From: Megamonas hypermegale_A
Lineage (GTDB): Bacteria; Bacillota; Negativicutes; Selenomonadales; Selenomonadaceae
DNA: 64,000 nt
Strand: one strand, 5' to 3'
Assembly (NCBI RefSeq): GCF_030371585.1
Contig: NZ_JAUDCE010000001.1
Part shown: positions 44,951 to 53,791 of the stretch, one piece after another
Numbering within the stretch: position 1 is the stretch's first letter
How the letters are laid out: the number at the start of each line of letters is the position of its first letter
Position numbers and translations under genes: made by a program
The notes under the pieces: model-generated
What the model was told of the DNA's origin: nothing
Databases searched by the model: none
The model's input: only the letters and a program-made list of their open reading frames with translations

Positions 44951-45023
44951 CGTGCCAATTAATGCCTAAAACAATATAAAGTATTATACTGCTGGCTACA
45001 GGCTAAATATTATTGTTAACTCA
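44951..45023 (-). repeat. NPR repeat, internally deleted copy
   Basis: The left short-arm end (cgtgccaattaatgcctaaa) is joined directly to a right inner arm (atataaagtattatactgct) and long-arm remnant (ggctacaggctaaatatt). The left inner arm and central block are missing, as though removed in one step. Confidence 0.65.
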
Positions 45024-45033
45024 ATAGATTTAA

Positions 45034-46233
45034 TTATTCTACTAAATCAGGGTTAAAGCTTTCTTTCCACGGAAGTCCCCATTTATTGAGCGCATCCATA
45101 AACGGATCCGGGTCGAATTCTTCTACGTTGTACACACCCGGTTTGCGCCACTGGCCGTTCATAATCAGCATTGCGCCAATCATTGCCGGAACGCCCGTCG
45201 TGTAGGAAACAGCCTGCGAGCCGACTTCTTTGTAGCATTCCTGGTGGTCGCATACATTGTACAGATAGTACACTTTGTCCTTGCCGTCTTTTTTGCCCTG
45301 GAAAATGCAGCCGATATTCGTTTTGCCGACAGTGCGCGGGCCGAGGCTTGCCGGGTCCGGCAGAACGGCTTTGAGGAATTGCAGCGGCACGATTTTCTTG
45401 CCTTCGAATTCAATCGGTTCGATGGAAGTCATGCCGACATTTTCAAGGCATTTCAAATGCGTGAGGTAGCTCTGACCGAATGTCATGAAGAAGCGGATGC
45501 GTTTAATGCCCGGAATATTGATGCCGAGCGATTCCAGTTCTTCATGATGTAATAAATACATGTCTTTTTCGCCGACTTCCGGGAAGTTGTAGACACGTTT
45601 TATTTCCATCGGTTTCGTTTCCACCCAGTGGCCGTCTTCCCAGTAGCTGCCGTTAGCGGAAACTTCACGGATATTGATTTCCGGATTGAAGTTCGTAGCG
45701 AACGGATATCCGTGGTCGCCGGCGTTGCAGTCGAGGATATCAATATAATTTATTTCATCGAATTCATGTTTTAAGGCATAAGCGGAGAATACGCCCGTAA
45801 CGCCCGGGTCGAAGCCGCAGCCGAGAACGGCCGTGATGCCTGCTTTTTCAAAGCGTTCGCGGTATGCCCACTGCCATTTATATTCAAATTTCGCCGTATC
45901 GAGCGGTTCGTAGTTTGCCGTATCGAGATAATGAACTTTCGTTGCCAAACACGCGTCCATGATAGTTAAGTCCTGATACGGAAGCGCCAGATTGATTACT
46001 ACATCCGGTTTCACTTCGTTGATTAGATTGATGAGCTGATTTACATCGTCAGCATCAACCTGAGCCGTAGTGATTTTCGTCTTGCCGCCGCTGAGTTTTT
46101 CCTTCAAGGCGTCGCATTTGCTTTTCGTGCGGCTGGCAATGCAGATTTCTTCAAATACATCGCTGTTCTGACAGCATTTGTGAATTGTAACGCTGGCTAC
46201 ACCACCGCAGCCGATAATTAGAGCTTTTCCCAT
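45034..46233 (-). CDS. Carboxynorspermidine/carboxyspermidine dehydrogenase
   Basis: A saccharopine-dehydrogenase-like enzyme of 399 aa that condenses aspartate semialdehyde with putrescine or diaminopropane and reduces the product with NADPH, giving carboxyspermidine or carboxynorspermidine. The Rossmann motif ALIIGCGGVASVTIHKC is at the N terminus; NLALPYQDLTIMDACL and LGCGFDPGVTGVFSAYAL are family stretches. The ATG follows AAGGGGG. It is the last gene of the speD-speA-speE-speB-dehydrogenase run, and nspC (the next enzyme) lies beyond the tnpB. Confidence 0.92.
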   Translation of the reverse strand: MGKALIIGCGGVASVTIHKCCQNSDVFEEICIASRTKSKCDALKEKLSGGKTKITTAQVDADDVNQLINLINEVKPDVVINLALPYQDLTIMDACLATKVHYLDTANYEPLDTAKFEYKWQWAYRERFEKAGITAVLGCGFDPGVTGVFSAYALKHEFDEINYIDILDCNAGDHGYPFATNFNPEINIREVSANGSYWEDGHWVETKPMEIKRVYNFPEVGEKDMYLLHHEELESLGINIPGIKRIRFFMTFGQSYLTHLKCLENVGMTSIEPIEFEGKKIVPLQFLKAVLPDPASLGPRTVGKTNIGCIFQGKKDGKDKVYYLYNVCDHQECYKEVGSQAVSYTTGVPAMIGAMLIMNGQWRKPGVYNVEEFDPDPFMDALNKWGLPWKESFNPDLVE

Positions 46234-46257
46234 TTTAGGTAATTCCCCCTTGTAAAT

Positions 46258-47127
46258 TTATTTCCTATCTATATTATAATCTAAAACAAGCAGATATTCA
46301 CGCAGTAATTTTAAAGCCGTTGCCGTGGATATGCCGCTCTGGTCGTACGGCGGCGAAAGTTCCACCATATCCGAGCCGACGATTTGGCAGTTTTCCGCCA
46401 CCAGCTTCATGGCGCGGCGGAGTTCGTCAAAGGACACTCCGCCTGCTTCCGGCGTACCCGTTCCCGGGAATACGGCAGCGTCAAGCACATCAAGGTCGAC
46501 GGTGAAATATACCGGTTTGCCTTTCAGCGCCTGAACCGTTTCTGCCAGATTATCAAAATTGAAGCGCTGCGTTTTCACATGATTTTTGCCCCAGGCAAAT
46601 TCCGCTCTATCGCCGCTTCGAATGCCGAACTGAAAAATCCTGTCATCGCCGACAATATCCCAGACGCGGTGCAATACCGTAGCATGAGATAATTTTGCAC
46701 CGAGATAATCGTCGCGCAAATCAGCATGGGCATCAAAATGAACGATATGCAAATCGGGATATTTTGCCGCCACAGCACGGACAGCGCCGAGCGTTACGAG
46801 ATGTTCGCCGCCAATCATCAGCGGAATTTTATCGCAGTCGATGATTTTCTGCGTGAACTCTTCAATATCTTCAAGCGCATTTTCCACACTGCCGAACGGC
46901 AGTTCCAAATCGCCGCCGTCAAAAACGAAAGCGTCTTCCAAATCAAGGTCAAGATACGGGCTGTACGTCTCAAGTCCGTAGCTTTCCGCGCGCATGGTGC
47001 GGCTGGCAAAGCGTGTGCCGGGACGATACGACGTAGTGGAGTCAAACGGTGCTCCGAATAAAACTATCTTCGCTTCGGCAAAATCTTTGTCGCAGCCTAA
47101 AAAGGTCTCAACGTTTTTCTTCAACAT
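46258..47127 (-). CDS. speB: Agmatinase
   Basis: SpeB hydrolyses agmatine to putrescine and urea with two Mn ions. The ureohydrolase motifs are complete: GGEHLVTLG, HFDAHADLRDDY and TVDLDVLDAAVFPGTGTPE. Length is 289 aa. The start overlaps the end of speE by 20 bases, implying coupled translation. The order speE-speB matches B. subtilis. Confidence 0.95.
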   Translation of the reverse strand: MLKKNVETFLGCDKDFAEAKIVLFGAPFDSTTSYRPGTRFASRTMRAESYGLETYSPYLDLDLEDAFVFDGGDLELPFGSVENALEDIEEFTQKIIDCDKIPLMIGGEHLVTLGAVRAVAAKYPDLHIVHFDAHADLRDDYLGAKLSHATVLHRVWDIVGDDRIFQFGIRSGDRAEFAWGKNHVKTQRFNFDNLAETVQALKGKPVYFTVDLDVLDAAVFPGTGTPEAGGVSFDELRRAMKLVAENCQIVGSDMVELSPPYDQSGISTATALKLLREYLLVLDYNIDRK

Positions 47128-47968
47128 CTTCCATTAACTCCTCTACATAATTTGGCAGGGCGAACGACGCATTGTGCAGATTGGCATTATAATAGCGCGT
47201 CTTTATGTTCAGCTCATTCCATTTCGCCGGATTGAAATCGAGCGTCGGATGATATTTTTTGGAAGCAAAGCCGAACAGCCAGTGGCCCGAAGGATAGGTC
47301 GGGATATGTGCCTGATATACTCTGCTTATCGGGAATGATTTAACAATGCGCTGGTGCGCTCTTTGCATGGCGAATGCGTCTTCATCGTAAAACGGGCTTT
47401 CATGCTGATTTACCATGATGCCGTCCTCTTTCAGCGCTTTATAGCAGTTGCCGTAAAATTCCTTGGTGAACAATCCTTCACCCGGGCCGAACGGGTCGGT
47501 CGAGTCGACGATTATCAAATCGTATTCATTTTCACAGTGGCGGATGAATTTCAGCCCGTCCTCAAAAAACAGATGTATTCTCGGGTCGTCAAAACCGCAG
47601 GCAGTCTGTGGCAAAAACTGACGGGAAATATCCACGACGCGCTCATCGATTTCCACCAAATCGACCGATTCTACATTTTTATAGCGCACTAGTTCACGTA
47701 CCGCGCCGCCGTCGCCGCCGCCGATAATGAGTATGCGCTTTGCATTGGGATGAACCGCCATCGGCACATGCACAATCATTTCATGATAAATGAATTCATC
47801 TTTTTCCGTCAGCATGACATAGCCGTCCAAGACCATCATGCGGCCGAATTCTTTGGACTCCAGAATATCTATGCGCTGAAATTCAGTCTGTTCGCTGTGA
47901 AGCTGTTTATCTATCTGTATGGAAAATTTAACATACGGTGTATGAAATTCACTGAACCACAAATCCAC
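47108..47968 (-). CDS. speE: Spermidine synthase
   Basis: SpeE transfers aminopropyl from decarboxylated SAM to putrescine. The Rossmann core shows IIGGGDGGAVRELVRY, DLVEIDERVVDISRQFLP and the gate motif IIVDSTDPFGPGEGLF, whose Asp residues bind substrate. Length is 286 aa. The start is a GTG with AAGGAGTG upstream. It lies between speA and speB, and speD is in the same operon to supply decarboxylated SAM. Confidence 0.96.
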   Translation of the reverse strand: MDLWFSEFHTPYVKFSIQIDKQLHSEQTEFQRIDILESKEFGRMMVLDGYVMLTEKDEFIYHEMIVHVPMAVHPNAKRILIIGGGDGGAVRELVRYKNVESVDLVEIDERVVDISRQFLPQTACGFDDPRIHLFFEDGLKFIRHCENEYDLIIVDSTDPFGPGEGLFTKEFYGNCYKALKEDGIMVNQHESPFYDEDAFAMQRAHQRIVKSFPISRVYQAHIPTYPSGHWLFGFASKKYHPTLDFNPAKWNELNIKTRYYNANLHNASFALPNYVEELMEDVEEKR

Positions 47969-47975
47969 TTATCAA

Positions 47976-49427
47976 TCACTCCTTAATAACGTTCAATCGT
48001 TTAATTTCCATATCTTCCGGGCCGGTCATCGAGCAGCCCTTGTCTTTGGCATAATGAATGTATTCCAGTATCTCCGGCGTTATGAGCTCTCCCGGCGCCA
48101 AAATCGGGATACCCGGCGGATAACACATGACAAATTCGCTGCACACTCGGCCGCAGCTTTCGTCGAGCGGCAAAGACTCTTTATCGCCGTAAAAAGCATC
48201 CTGCGGCGCGCAGATTACTTTCGGGCTGATGTATTCCGCCTCGAGCATGCCCTTATGGTCCTTTTTGTAATTGCGGCGTATTTCCGCCAGCGCACTCACG
48301 AGCCGTTCGATATCCTTCGCTCTGTCGCCGACCGATACATAAGCCAAGAGATTGCCGATATCGCCGAATTCCGCCTGAATATCGTACTCGTCGCGCAGCA
48401 GGTCATACACTTCAATACCGGCAAGACCGATTGGCAGCGTGTATATGGCAAGCTTCGTAATATCGAAATCGTACACACTGTCGCCATTGATTTTTTCGTC
48501 GGCATACGCATAGTAATCGCCGATATTATTGATTTCCTGGCGCGCATAATCGACCAAATCAATTACGAAATCGAAAATTTCCGCACCGTGCACGGCAAGA
48601 TTGGAACGGGAAATATCAAGGCTCGACATCAAAAGATACGAGCCGCTCGTCGTCTGAGTCAGATTGATAATCTGATGAACGTATCCCGCTTTAACGTTCG
48701 GCCCAATCAGCAGAAAGGAGCTCTGCGTGAGCGAGCCGCCCGACTTGTGCATGCTTACGGCCGCCATATCGGCTCCGGCATGAATTGCCGCCTGCGGCAG
48801 CCGGTGATTGAAATAAAAATGCGTACCGTGCGCTTCGTCGGCCAGTACGAGCATATTATGCTCATGCGCCACTTTAATTATTTCCTTCAAATTGGAGCAT
48901 ATGCCGTAATACGTCGGATTATTGACCAAAACGGCCTTTGCATCGGGATTTTCCCGTATCGCTTTTTTTACATCTTCGACCGACATACCGAGCGATATGC
49001 CGAGCTGTTTATCCATTTGCGGATTTATATATACGGGCACAGCGCCGCAAAGTATCATGGCATTTATGGCGCTTCTGTGCACATTGCGCGGCAGAATGAT
49101 TTTATCGCCGCGCTTGCAGGCCGTCAAAATCATAGTCTGGACTGCCGACGTCGTGCCGCCGACCATGAAAAAAGCATGCTGAGCGCCGAAAGCTTCCGCT
49201 GCCAGCTCCTCCGCCTCTTTTATCACGGATACGGGATGACACAGATTGTCAAGCGGTTTCATTGAATTTACATCTACGGATAAACACTTCTCACCCAGAA
49301 AATTCAAAAGAGCCTTGTTGCCCCGTCCCCGTTTATGTCCGGGAACATCGAACGGAACGACCCTCATCTTTTTGAATTTTTCCAAAGCCTCCAGTACAGG
49401 CATGCGTTTTTGTGCTTGTCTATCCAA
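47976..49427 (-). CDS. speA: Orn/Lys/Arg decarboxylase family, probably arginine decarboxylase
   Basis: A fold-type I PLP decarboxylase. The PLP Lys is in SMHKSGGSLTQSSFLL near residue 227, with VPFDVPGHKRGRGNKAL near the start and LADEAHGTHF preceding it. It resembles the Firmicutes short-type decarboxylases such as B. subtilis SpeA. With speB in the operon, arginine to agmatine to putrescine is the simplest route; lysine decarboxylation to cadaverine, known for this group of bacteria, cannot be excluded. The start was set at a TTG (49427) spaced from GGTGA; a TTG at 49439 is also possible. Confidence 0.88.
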   Translation of the reverse strand: MDRQAQKRMPVLEALEKFKKMRVVPFDVPGHKRGRGNKALLNFLGEKCLSVDVNSMKPLDNLCHPVSVIKEAEELAAEAFGAQHAFFMVGGTTSAVQTMILTACKRGDKIILPRNVHRSAINAMILCGAVPVYINPQMDKQLGISLGMSVEDVKKAIRENPDAKAVLVNNPTYYGICSNLKEIIKVAHEHNMLVLADEAHGTHFYFNHRLPQAAIHAGADMAAVSMHKSGGSLTQSSFLLIGPNVKAGYVHQIINLTQTTSGSYLLMSSLDISRSNLAVHGAEIFDFVIDLVDYARQEINNIGDYYAYADEKINGDSVYDFDITKLAIYTLPIGLAGIEVYDLLRDEYDIQAEFGDIGNLLAYVSVGDRAKDIERLVSALAEIRRNYKKDHKGMLEAEYISPKVICAPQDAFYGDKESLPLDESCGRVCSEFVMCYPPGIPILAPGELITPEILEYIHYAKDKGCSMTGPEDMEIKRLNVIKE

Positions 49428-49456
49428 TAATATCACCAACCCTCATATTTAATTTA

Positions 49457-50239
49457 TTAGAAAACATTGCTGCCGCTGAAAATTTCTATCATTTCCTGGC
49501 GCAGACGATTGTTTATAATTAAACGTGTTTTCGGCGGTATTTCATAAATATCCGTATTGAACAGATAATTGCTTAAATCAAGTTCCTTTATCAGCATTCG
49601 CGTATGGAACAGATTGGCCTGATACACATTGATATCCACGGCATCATATTTCAGCAGCGTATCCGGCATAATATAATCCTGAATGGACGTGATTTTATGG
49701 TCCATAAACAGTTTCCGTCCGCGCACGTCGCGTGTAAAGCCGCGCACACGATAGTCCATTGTTATAATATCCGAGTCGAATTTGCCTATCAGATAATCAA
49801 GCGTGCTGAGCGGCGTTATTTCACCGCAGGTGGACACGTCGATATCGACTCTGAACGTGGCAATGCTCGTTTCCGGATGATATTCCGGATACGTATGCAC
49901 CGTGATATGACTTTTATCAAGATGCGCCAAAATAATTTCCGCCTTTTCCGTTTCACTGTCATTTTTGCAGGGACGCATATTTTCATCAGCCAGAAGAATA
50001 GTTACGCTGGCGCCTTGCGGGTCATAATCCTGACTGGAAACATTAAGCACGCGGGCTCCTATCATTTCTGCTACGTTCGTTAAAATTTTCGTCAATCGCT
50101 CAGAATTGTACTGCTGGTCTATATACTTTATATAATCATGCTGTTCGCGTGGTGTCTTAGCATAACAGACATCATAAATATTGAAACTTAAAGATTTCGT
50201 CAGATTATTAAATCCGTACAATTTTAATTTTTCGGCCAC
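49457..50239 (-). CDS. speD: S-adenosylmethionine decarboxylase proenzyme
   Basis: SpeD makes decarboxylated SAM, the aminopropyl donor for SpeE. It is an E. coli-type (long, 260 aa) pyruvoyl enzyme. The self-cleavage site is the K-S pair in LDKSHITVHTYPE, followed by STCGEITPLSTLDYLI with the catalytic Cys. The start is a GTG behind AAAAGGA. It is the first gene of the polyamine run, followed 18 bases later by the decarboxylase gene. Confidence 0.95.
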   Translation of the reverse strand: MAEKLKLYGFNNLTKSLSFNIYDVCYAKTPREQHDYIKYIDQQYNSERLTKILTNVAEMIGARVLNVSSQDYDPQGASVTILLADENMRPCKNDSETEKAEIILAHLDKSHITVHTYPEYHPETSIATFRVDIDVSTCGEITPLSTLDYLIGKFDSDIITMDYRVRGFTRDVRGRKLFMDHKITSIQDYIMPDTLLKYDAVDINVYQANLFHTRMLIKELDLSNYLFNTDIYEIPPKTRLIINNRLRQEMIEIFSGSNVF

Positions 50240-50288
50240 CTAATATCTATCCTTTTCCCAATGCAAATTTAGGTTAATAAAGGCAAAC

Positions 50289-51236
50289 CTATAATCCTTT
50301 TGTTTTTTGTATATTCATATCCTCATTCGGATGCTCCGGCATTTTTATCGTAAAGCCGCGGCCGGCGACTTCCGATGTATCCGTGATAATCATGAAGGCC
50401 GTAGGGTCGATAGCATTGGCTATGAGTTTCACCCTGCTTACCTGCGTCAGACTCACAACGGCAAAAATCACTTTCTGCTCCTTATGGCTGTATGCGCCTT
50501 CGCCGTGCAGAAACGTTACGCCACGACCGAGATGCTGCATAATCGTCCAGCCGATAAGCTCCGAAAACGGCGACATGATGATTACCAGTTTCTTGCGGTT
50601 GAAACCGGCGACGACTTTATTGGTAATCTCACCCACAATATACATGTTGATTAATGTATACAAACCGATGGAAACATTAAACAGCACGATACCGACCAGA
50701 ATAATAATCAGATTGAAACCGAATACCACCGTTCCCAAATCGAGAGAATAATACTTCTTGATAACGGCGCCGAGCACATCGAAGCCGCCGCCGTTGGAAT
50801 TTGCCCGAAACACGATACCGCAGCCGATACCCACCAGCACGCCGCCGAAAACGGCATTTAAGATGGGGTCTTCCACAATATGGTAATTGCCGATGAAACT
50901 TGTAGCATCGATAGCGACGGAAAGCATCACCGTACCGATGATAGTATCAATGGCGTATAATCTGCCAAAAACTTTATACGCAATATACACGATAGGTATA
51001 TTGTACACAATAAGCTGCACGCCGATAGGCAAGTCGACAAGATAATACACGATTACCGCAATCCCGCTAAGCCCGCTTGCCAGAAGTTTTGCCGGAATAA
51101 TAAACGTACTGTATCCCAAACCGGCAATCAGTGAACCGATGAAAATCTTCAAATACCGTCCGACATGACTGCTCATCATTAAATCCGACTTGATAATCAA
51201 TGAACGCAGAAATAATTTGAAATAGCGCCCAAGCAT
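50289..51236 (-). CDS. YitT family membrane protein
   Basis: A membrane protein of 315 aa with five or six N-terminal hydrophobic segments (DUF161: GLGYSTFIIPAKLLASGLSGIAVIVYYL and GIGCGIVFRANSNGGGFDVLG) and a soluble C-terminal DUF2179 domain (GAYSHKEQKVIFAVVSLTQVSRVKLIANAIDPTAFMII cut short here). The family is common in Firmicutes and of unknown function. A strong AGGAGG precedes the ATG. It lies 50 bases upstream of speD in the same direction and could be cotranscribed, which might hint at a transport role, but that is speculation. Confidence 0.85.
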   Translation of the reverse strand: MLGRYFKLFLRSLIIKSDLMMSSHVGRYLKIFIGSLIAGLGYSTFIIPAKLLASGLSGIAVIVYYLVDLPIGVQLIVYNIPIVYIAYKVFGRLYAIDTIIGTVMLSVAIDATSFIGNYHIVEDPILNAVFGGVLVGIGCGIVFRANSNGGGFDVLGAVIKKYYSLDLGTVVFGFNLIIILVGIVLFNVSIGLYTLINMYIVGEITNKVVAGFNRKKLVIIMSPFSELIGWTIMQHLGRGVTFLHGEGAYSHKEQKVIFAVVSLTQVSRVKLIANAIDPTAFMIITDTSEVAGRGFTIKMPEHPNEDMNIQKTKGL

Positions 51237-51493
51237 GATAAAATCCTCCTGTAAAAATTTTATTTTGTGTCCTTAATAGATAAGCAAGAAGTATTGTAAC
51301 ATATTTGATTGTCCAGTGGTACTGTTTAATGTCTCTCTAACTAGATAATAACAAGAATTTTACAATTAATCCAGCGTATACCCAAAATAAACTTAAATGA
51401 AAAAAATTATCAAACAGGTATTGAAAATTATTATCATTTATGTTATATTAAATACAAGCTTTTCCTTAGCTCTCCAATATAATATATACACAC

Positions 51494-51528
51494 AAAAAAA
51501 GCGCGTTTTTTCAACGCGCCTTTTTTGT
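51494..51528. terminator. Bidirectional terminator
   Basis: The stem GCGCGTT/AACGCGC is flanked by seven A and six T. It ends the methionine gamma-lyase-like transcript after NPR copy 9. The rest of the gap from 51237 to 51490 is AT-rich and shows no gene. Confidence 0.88.
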
Positions 51529-51546
51529 TTTAACATTTGTTACTTG

Positions 51547-51669
51547 TTGTGTTAGTTGATTTCTCAAAGCAGTATAATAGTTTATATTTAGTGAGGTTAA
51601 GTGCCAACATCGAACGAATATAAACTATTATACTGCTGACTATAGGCTCGATGTTTTACTAGCACAACG
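51547..51669 (-). repeat. NPR interspersed repeat, copy 9
   Basis: The short arm is on the left, the central block is forward in the window (gaggttaagtgccaacatcg), and the long arm is on the right (ctataggctcgatgttttac). The outer ends are ttgtgttagt and actagcacaa. It ends three bases from the stop codon of the next gene. Confidence 0.92.
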
Positions 51670-51672
51670 GAT

Positions 51673-52923
51673 TTATTTATTACTTAAATCTTCAATAGCC
51701 TGGGCCGCTCCCATGATGGCGATGAGCGAATGTTCCATCGTGAGCGCGCCTTGCAGATAAACGTTGAACGGTTCACGGATTGGACCGTCGGCGCTCAACT
51801 CGATAGAAGCGCCCTGTACGAACGTTCCGGCTGCCATGATTACCTGGTCTTCATAACCCGGCATATCCCACGGTTCAGGCGCAGCATAAGAATCAACCGG
51901 CGAATATTTCTGGATACCCTGACAAAATGCCACCAGCTTTTCCTTCGTGCCGAGTTCAATCGCCTGAATGATATCGTTGCGCGGTGTCTGCGGAGCAGGC
52001 AGTGTCTTAAAGCCCATCATGTCAAACAATGCGGCGGCAAAAATAGCCGATTTCACAGCTTGCGCCACGACATGCGGTGCAAGAAACAGTCCCTGAAACA
52101 GCAGGCGGTTGTTGGACAGAGAAGCGCCGAGCTCTGCGCCCATGCCTGGAGCCGTCATGCGGTAGGAAGAAAGTTCCACCAGTTCTTTTTTGCCAACGAT
52201 ATACCCACCCGTAGGTGCAAGACCGCCGCCCGGATTTTTAATGAGAGAGCCCGCCATGATATCAGCGCCGGCTTCAATCGGTTCTTTCGTATCAGTAAAT
52301 TCACCGTAGCAGTTATCAACGTAGCAAATGCAATTTGGATTAATATCTTTGACAAAACGGCAGATTTCGCCGATTTCATCCACGCTGAGCGTAGGGCGCA
52401 TCATATAGCCGCAGGAACGCTGGATTACAACCATTTTCGTCTTAGCGGAGATTTTTTCCTTTGCCGCTGCAAAATCTACCCGGCCTTCCGCCGTAAGCGG
52501 CACTTCATCGTATAAAATGCCAAACTCCTTGAGCGAGCCGGGACTGTCCGTAGCATAGCCGATAACAGTCTGCATCGTATCATACGGCGCGCCGGTGATG
52601 TAAATAAGCTCATCGCCCGGACGCAAAATGCCGAACAGTACCGTTGCCAGCGCATGCGTGCCGGAGACAAACTGCGTGCGCACCAGCGCCGCTTCCGCCT
52701 TAAACACTTCAGCGTATAATTCTTCCAGTTTGCCCCTGCCGATATCATCATAGGCATAACCGGAAGTCGTGTTGAAATGCGCTTCCGATACCTTCACTTT
52801 ACGCATGGCATCAAGAATTTTCAATGTATTTATTTCTGCAATTTCATCAGGACGGGCAAAATAGTCTTTGCATTTTGCCAAAGCCTGCTGCTTTAATTTA
52901 ACAATTTTTTCCGAAAAAGCCAA
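51673..52923 (-). CDS. Methionine gamma-lyase-like PLP enzyme (aluminium-resistance protein family)
   Basis: A fold-type I PLP protein of 416 aa that fits the Met_gamma_lyase (aluminium resistance protein, B. subtilis YnbB-like) family. Visible are TTSGYAYDDIGRGKLEELYA, TQFVSGTHALATVLFG, YVDNCYGEF and the PLP Lys in MAGSLIKNPGGGLAP. The true reaction is not settled for this family. The start is a TTG at 52923 with GGGAGGA eight bases upstream; the open frame continues to 53154 but only through LSR repeat sequence. Confidence 0.88.
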   Translation of the reverse strand: MAFSEKIVKLKQQALAKCKDYFARPDEIAEINTLKILDAMRKVKVSEAHFNTTSGYAYDDIGRGKLEELYAEVFKAEAALVRTQFVSGTHALATVLFGILRPGDELIYITGAPYDTMQTVIGYATDSPGSLKEFGILYDEVPLTAEGRVDFAAAKEKISAKTKMVVIQRSCGYMMRPTLSVDEIGEICRFVKDINPNCICYVDNCYGEFTDTKEPIEAGADIMAGSLIKNPGGGLAPTGGYIVGKKELVELSSYRMTAPGMGAELGASLSNNRLLFQGLFLAPHVVAQAVKSAIFAAALFDMMGFKTLPAPQTPRNDIIQAIELGTKEKLVAFCQGIQKYSPVDSYAAPEPWDMPGYEDQVIMAAGTFVQGASIELSADGPIREPFNVYLQGALTMEHSLIAIMGAAQAIEDLSNK

Positions 52924-52948
52924 AAGAAATTTCCTCCCAAAAAGTGTA

Positions 52949-53440
52949 TTGTTCATTTTTCTTTTGAAGTCAAAAGAAAAACGAACCAAAAAGAAAAACC
53001 TTTTTAACGTTTCGCTATCGCTGCACTGAGCAAGCCTTCGCAACCCTTCTCTAAAAACAGTCGGTACAGGGCTCGAAACAGCGGAATTTGGCTCGTGCCT
53101 TCGTTTCCAGCAGGAACTTAAATTGAGCTGTTGACACTGTAATTTGCTACTCATATCAAAATTTTGTCTGCGTTGGAGATTTTTACGGTAGCTTTAGCTA
53201 TTAAGAAAATGGTTTTTTATCTCTGTTTTTAGTTTAAATGTTTAAGCGAAGCGAGTTTTTAAACGTTAGAGATAAAAAAACATTTTCTTAAAGTAAAAAT
53301 CTCTTAGCAGTGCACGAACTAAGGCACTTTCTTTTTCGGCAACTTTTCTTTGTGCCAGCAAAGAAAAATTGCCCGGCACAATATGAAAATAAATGAATAA
53401 ATACTTCTCTTTACCTTATATTGTGCCGAACCGGCACTCT
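52949..53440 (+). repeat. LSR large structured repeat, copy C
   Basis: It matches copy B block by block up to tagctattaa. Then it carries a different outer stem of 18 bp with one mismatch (arms aaaatggttttttatctc and gagataaaaaaacatttt) around the same inner hairpin. This is followed by ggcaacttttctttg/caaagaaaaattgcc and cggcacaatat/atattgtgccg. The 3' end beyond 53435 is less clear. It lies 26 bases upstream of the TTG start of the methionine gamma-lyase-like gene, in antisense orientation to it. Confidence 0.88.
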
Positions 53441-53470
53441 CCCTCTATCGAGTTCCTTACTATTAACAAT

Positions 53471-53511
53471 AAAAAAAATAAGCCACTTATTTTTTCTTAT
53501 AAGCAGCTTAT
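53471..53511 (-). terminator. Terminator of rpmB
   Basis: The stem ataagc..cttat / ataag..gcttat is followed on the minus strand by a run of eight T. Confidence 0.8.
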
Positions 53512-53533
53512 CTTTTATACAGTCCGCAGACCA

Positions 53534-53722
53534 TTAAGCACGTTGGATTTTACCAGAACGCATGCAGCTAGTGCAAACATTAACACGTTTAACTTCGCCG
53601 TCAACAACAGCGCGTACACGCTGAATGTTCGGTTTCCAAGTGCGTTTTGTTTTTAAATGAGAATGGCTTACATTCATACCTGCTCTTTCGCCTTTAGCGC
53701 AGATTTCGCAAACATTTGCCAT
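53534..53722 (-). CDS. rpmB: 50S ribosomal protein L28
   Basis: L28 of 62 aa. It is the zinc-binding form: CEIC near the N terminus and CTSC near the C terminus give four Cys, with HSHLKTKRTWKPNIQ between them. The start at 53722 (MANVCEIC) follows AAGGAGGTG. Zinc-type L28 can be replaced by a Cys-free paralogue under zinc limitation in some bacteria; no second copy lies in this window. Monocistronic. Confidence 0.96.
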   Translation of the reverse strand: MANVCEICAKGERAGMNVSHSHLKTKRTWKPNIQRVRAVVDGEVKRVNVCTSCMRSGKIQRA

Positions 53723-53791
53723 CAAGCACACCTCCTTAATTAATGGAAGATAGAAAAATTACTAGGTTATTTTCAAAAACACAGTGCTAAC

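Noticed and set aside
48054..49265. 403-codon open frame opposite speA
   Set aside because: It mirrors the codon pattern of speA on the other strand, has no family features and no ribosome site. Similar long antisense frames opposite glmS (3485-4411), mrdA (13686-14420) and mreB (11307-11939) were rejected for the same reason.
52924..53154. In-frame extension of the methionine gamma-lyase-like protein
   Set aside because: It is translated from LSR repeat sequence, is not protein-like, and a TTG with a good ribosome site lies at 52923.
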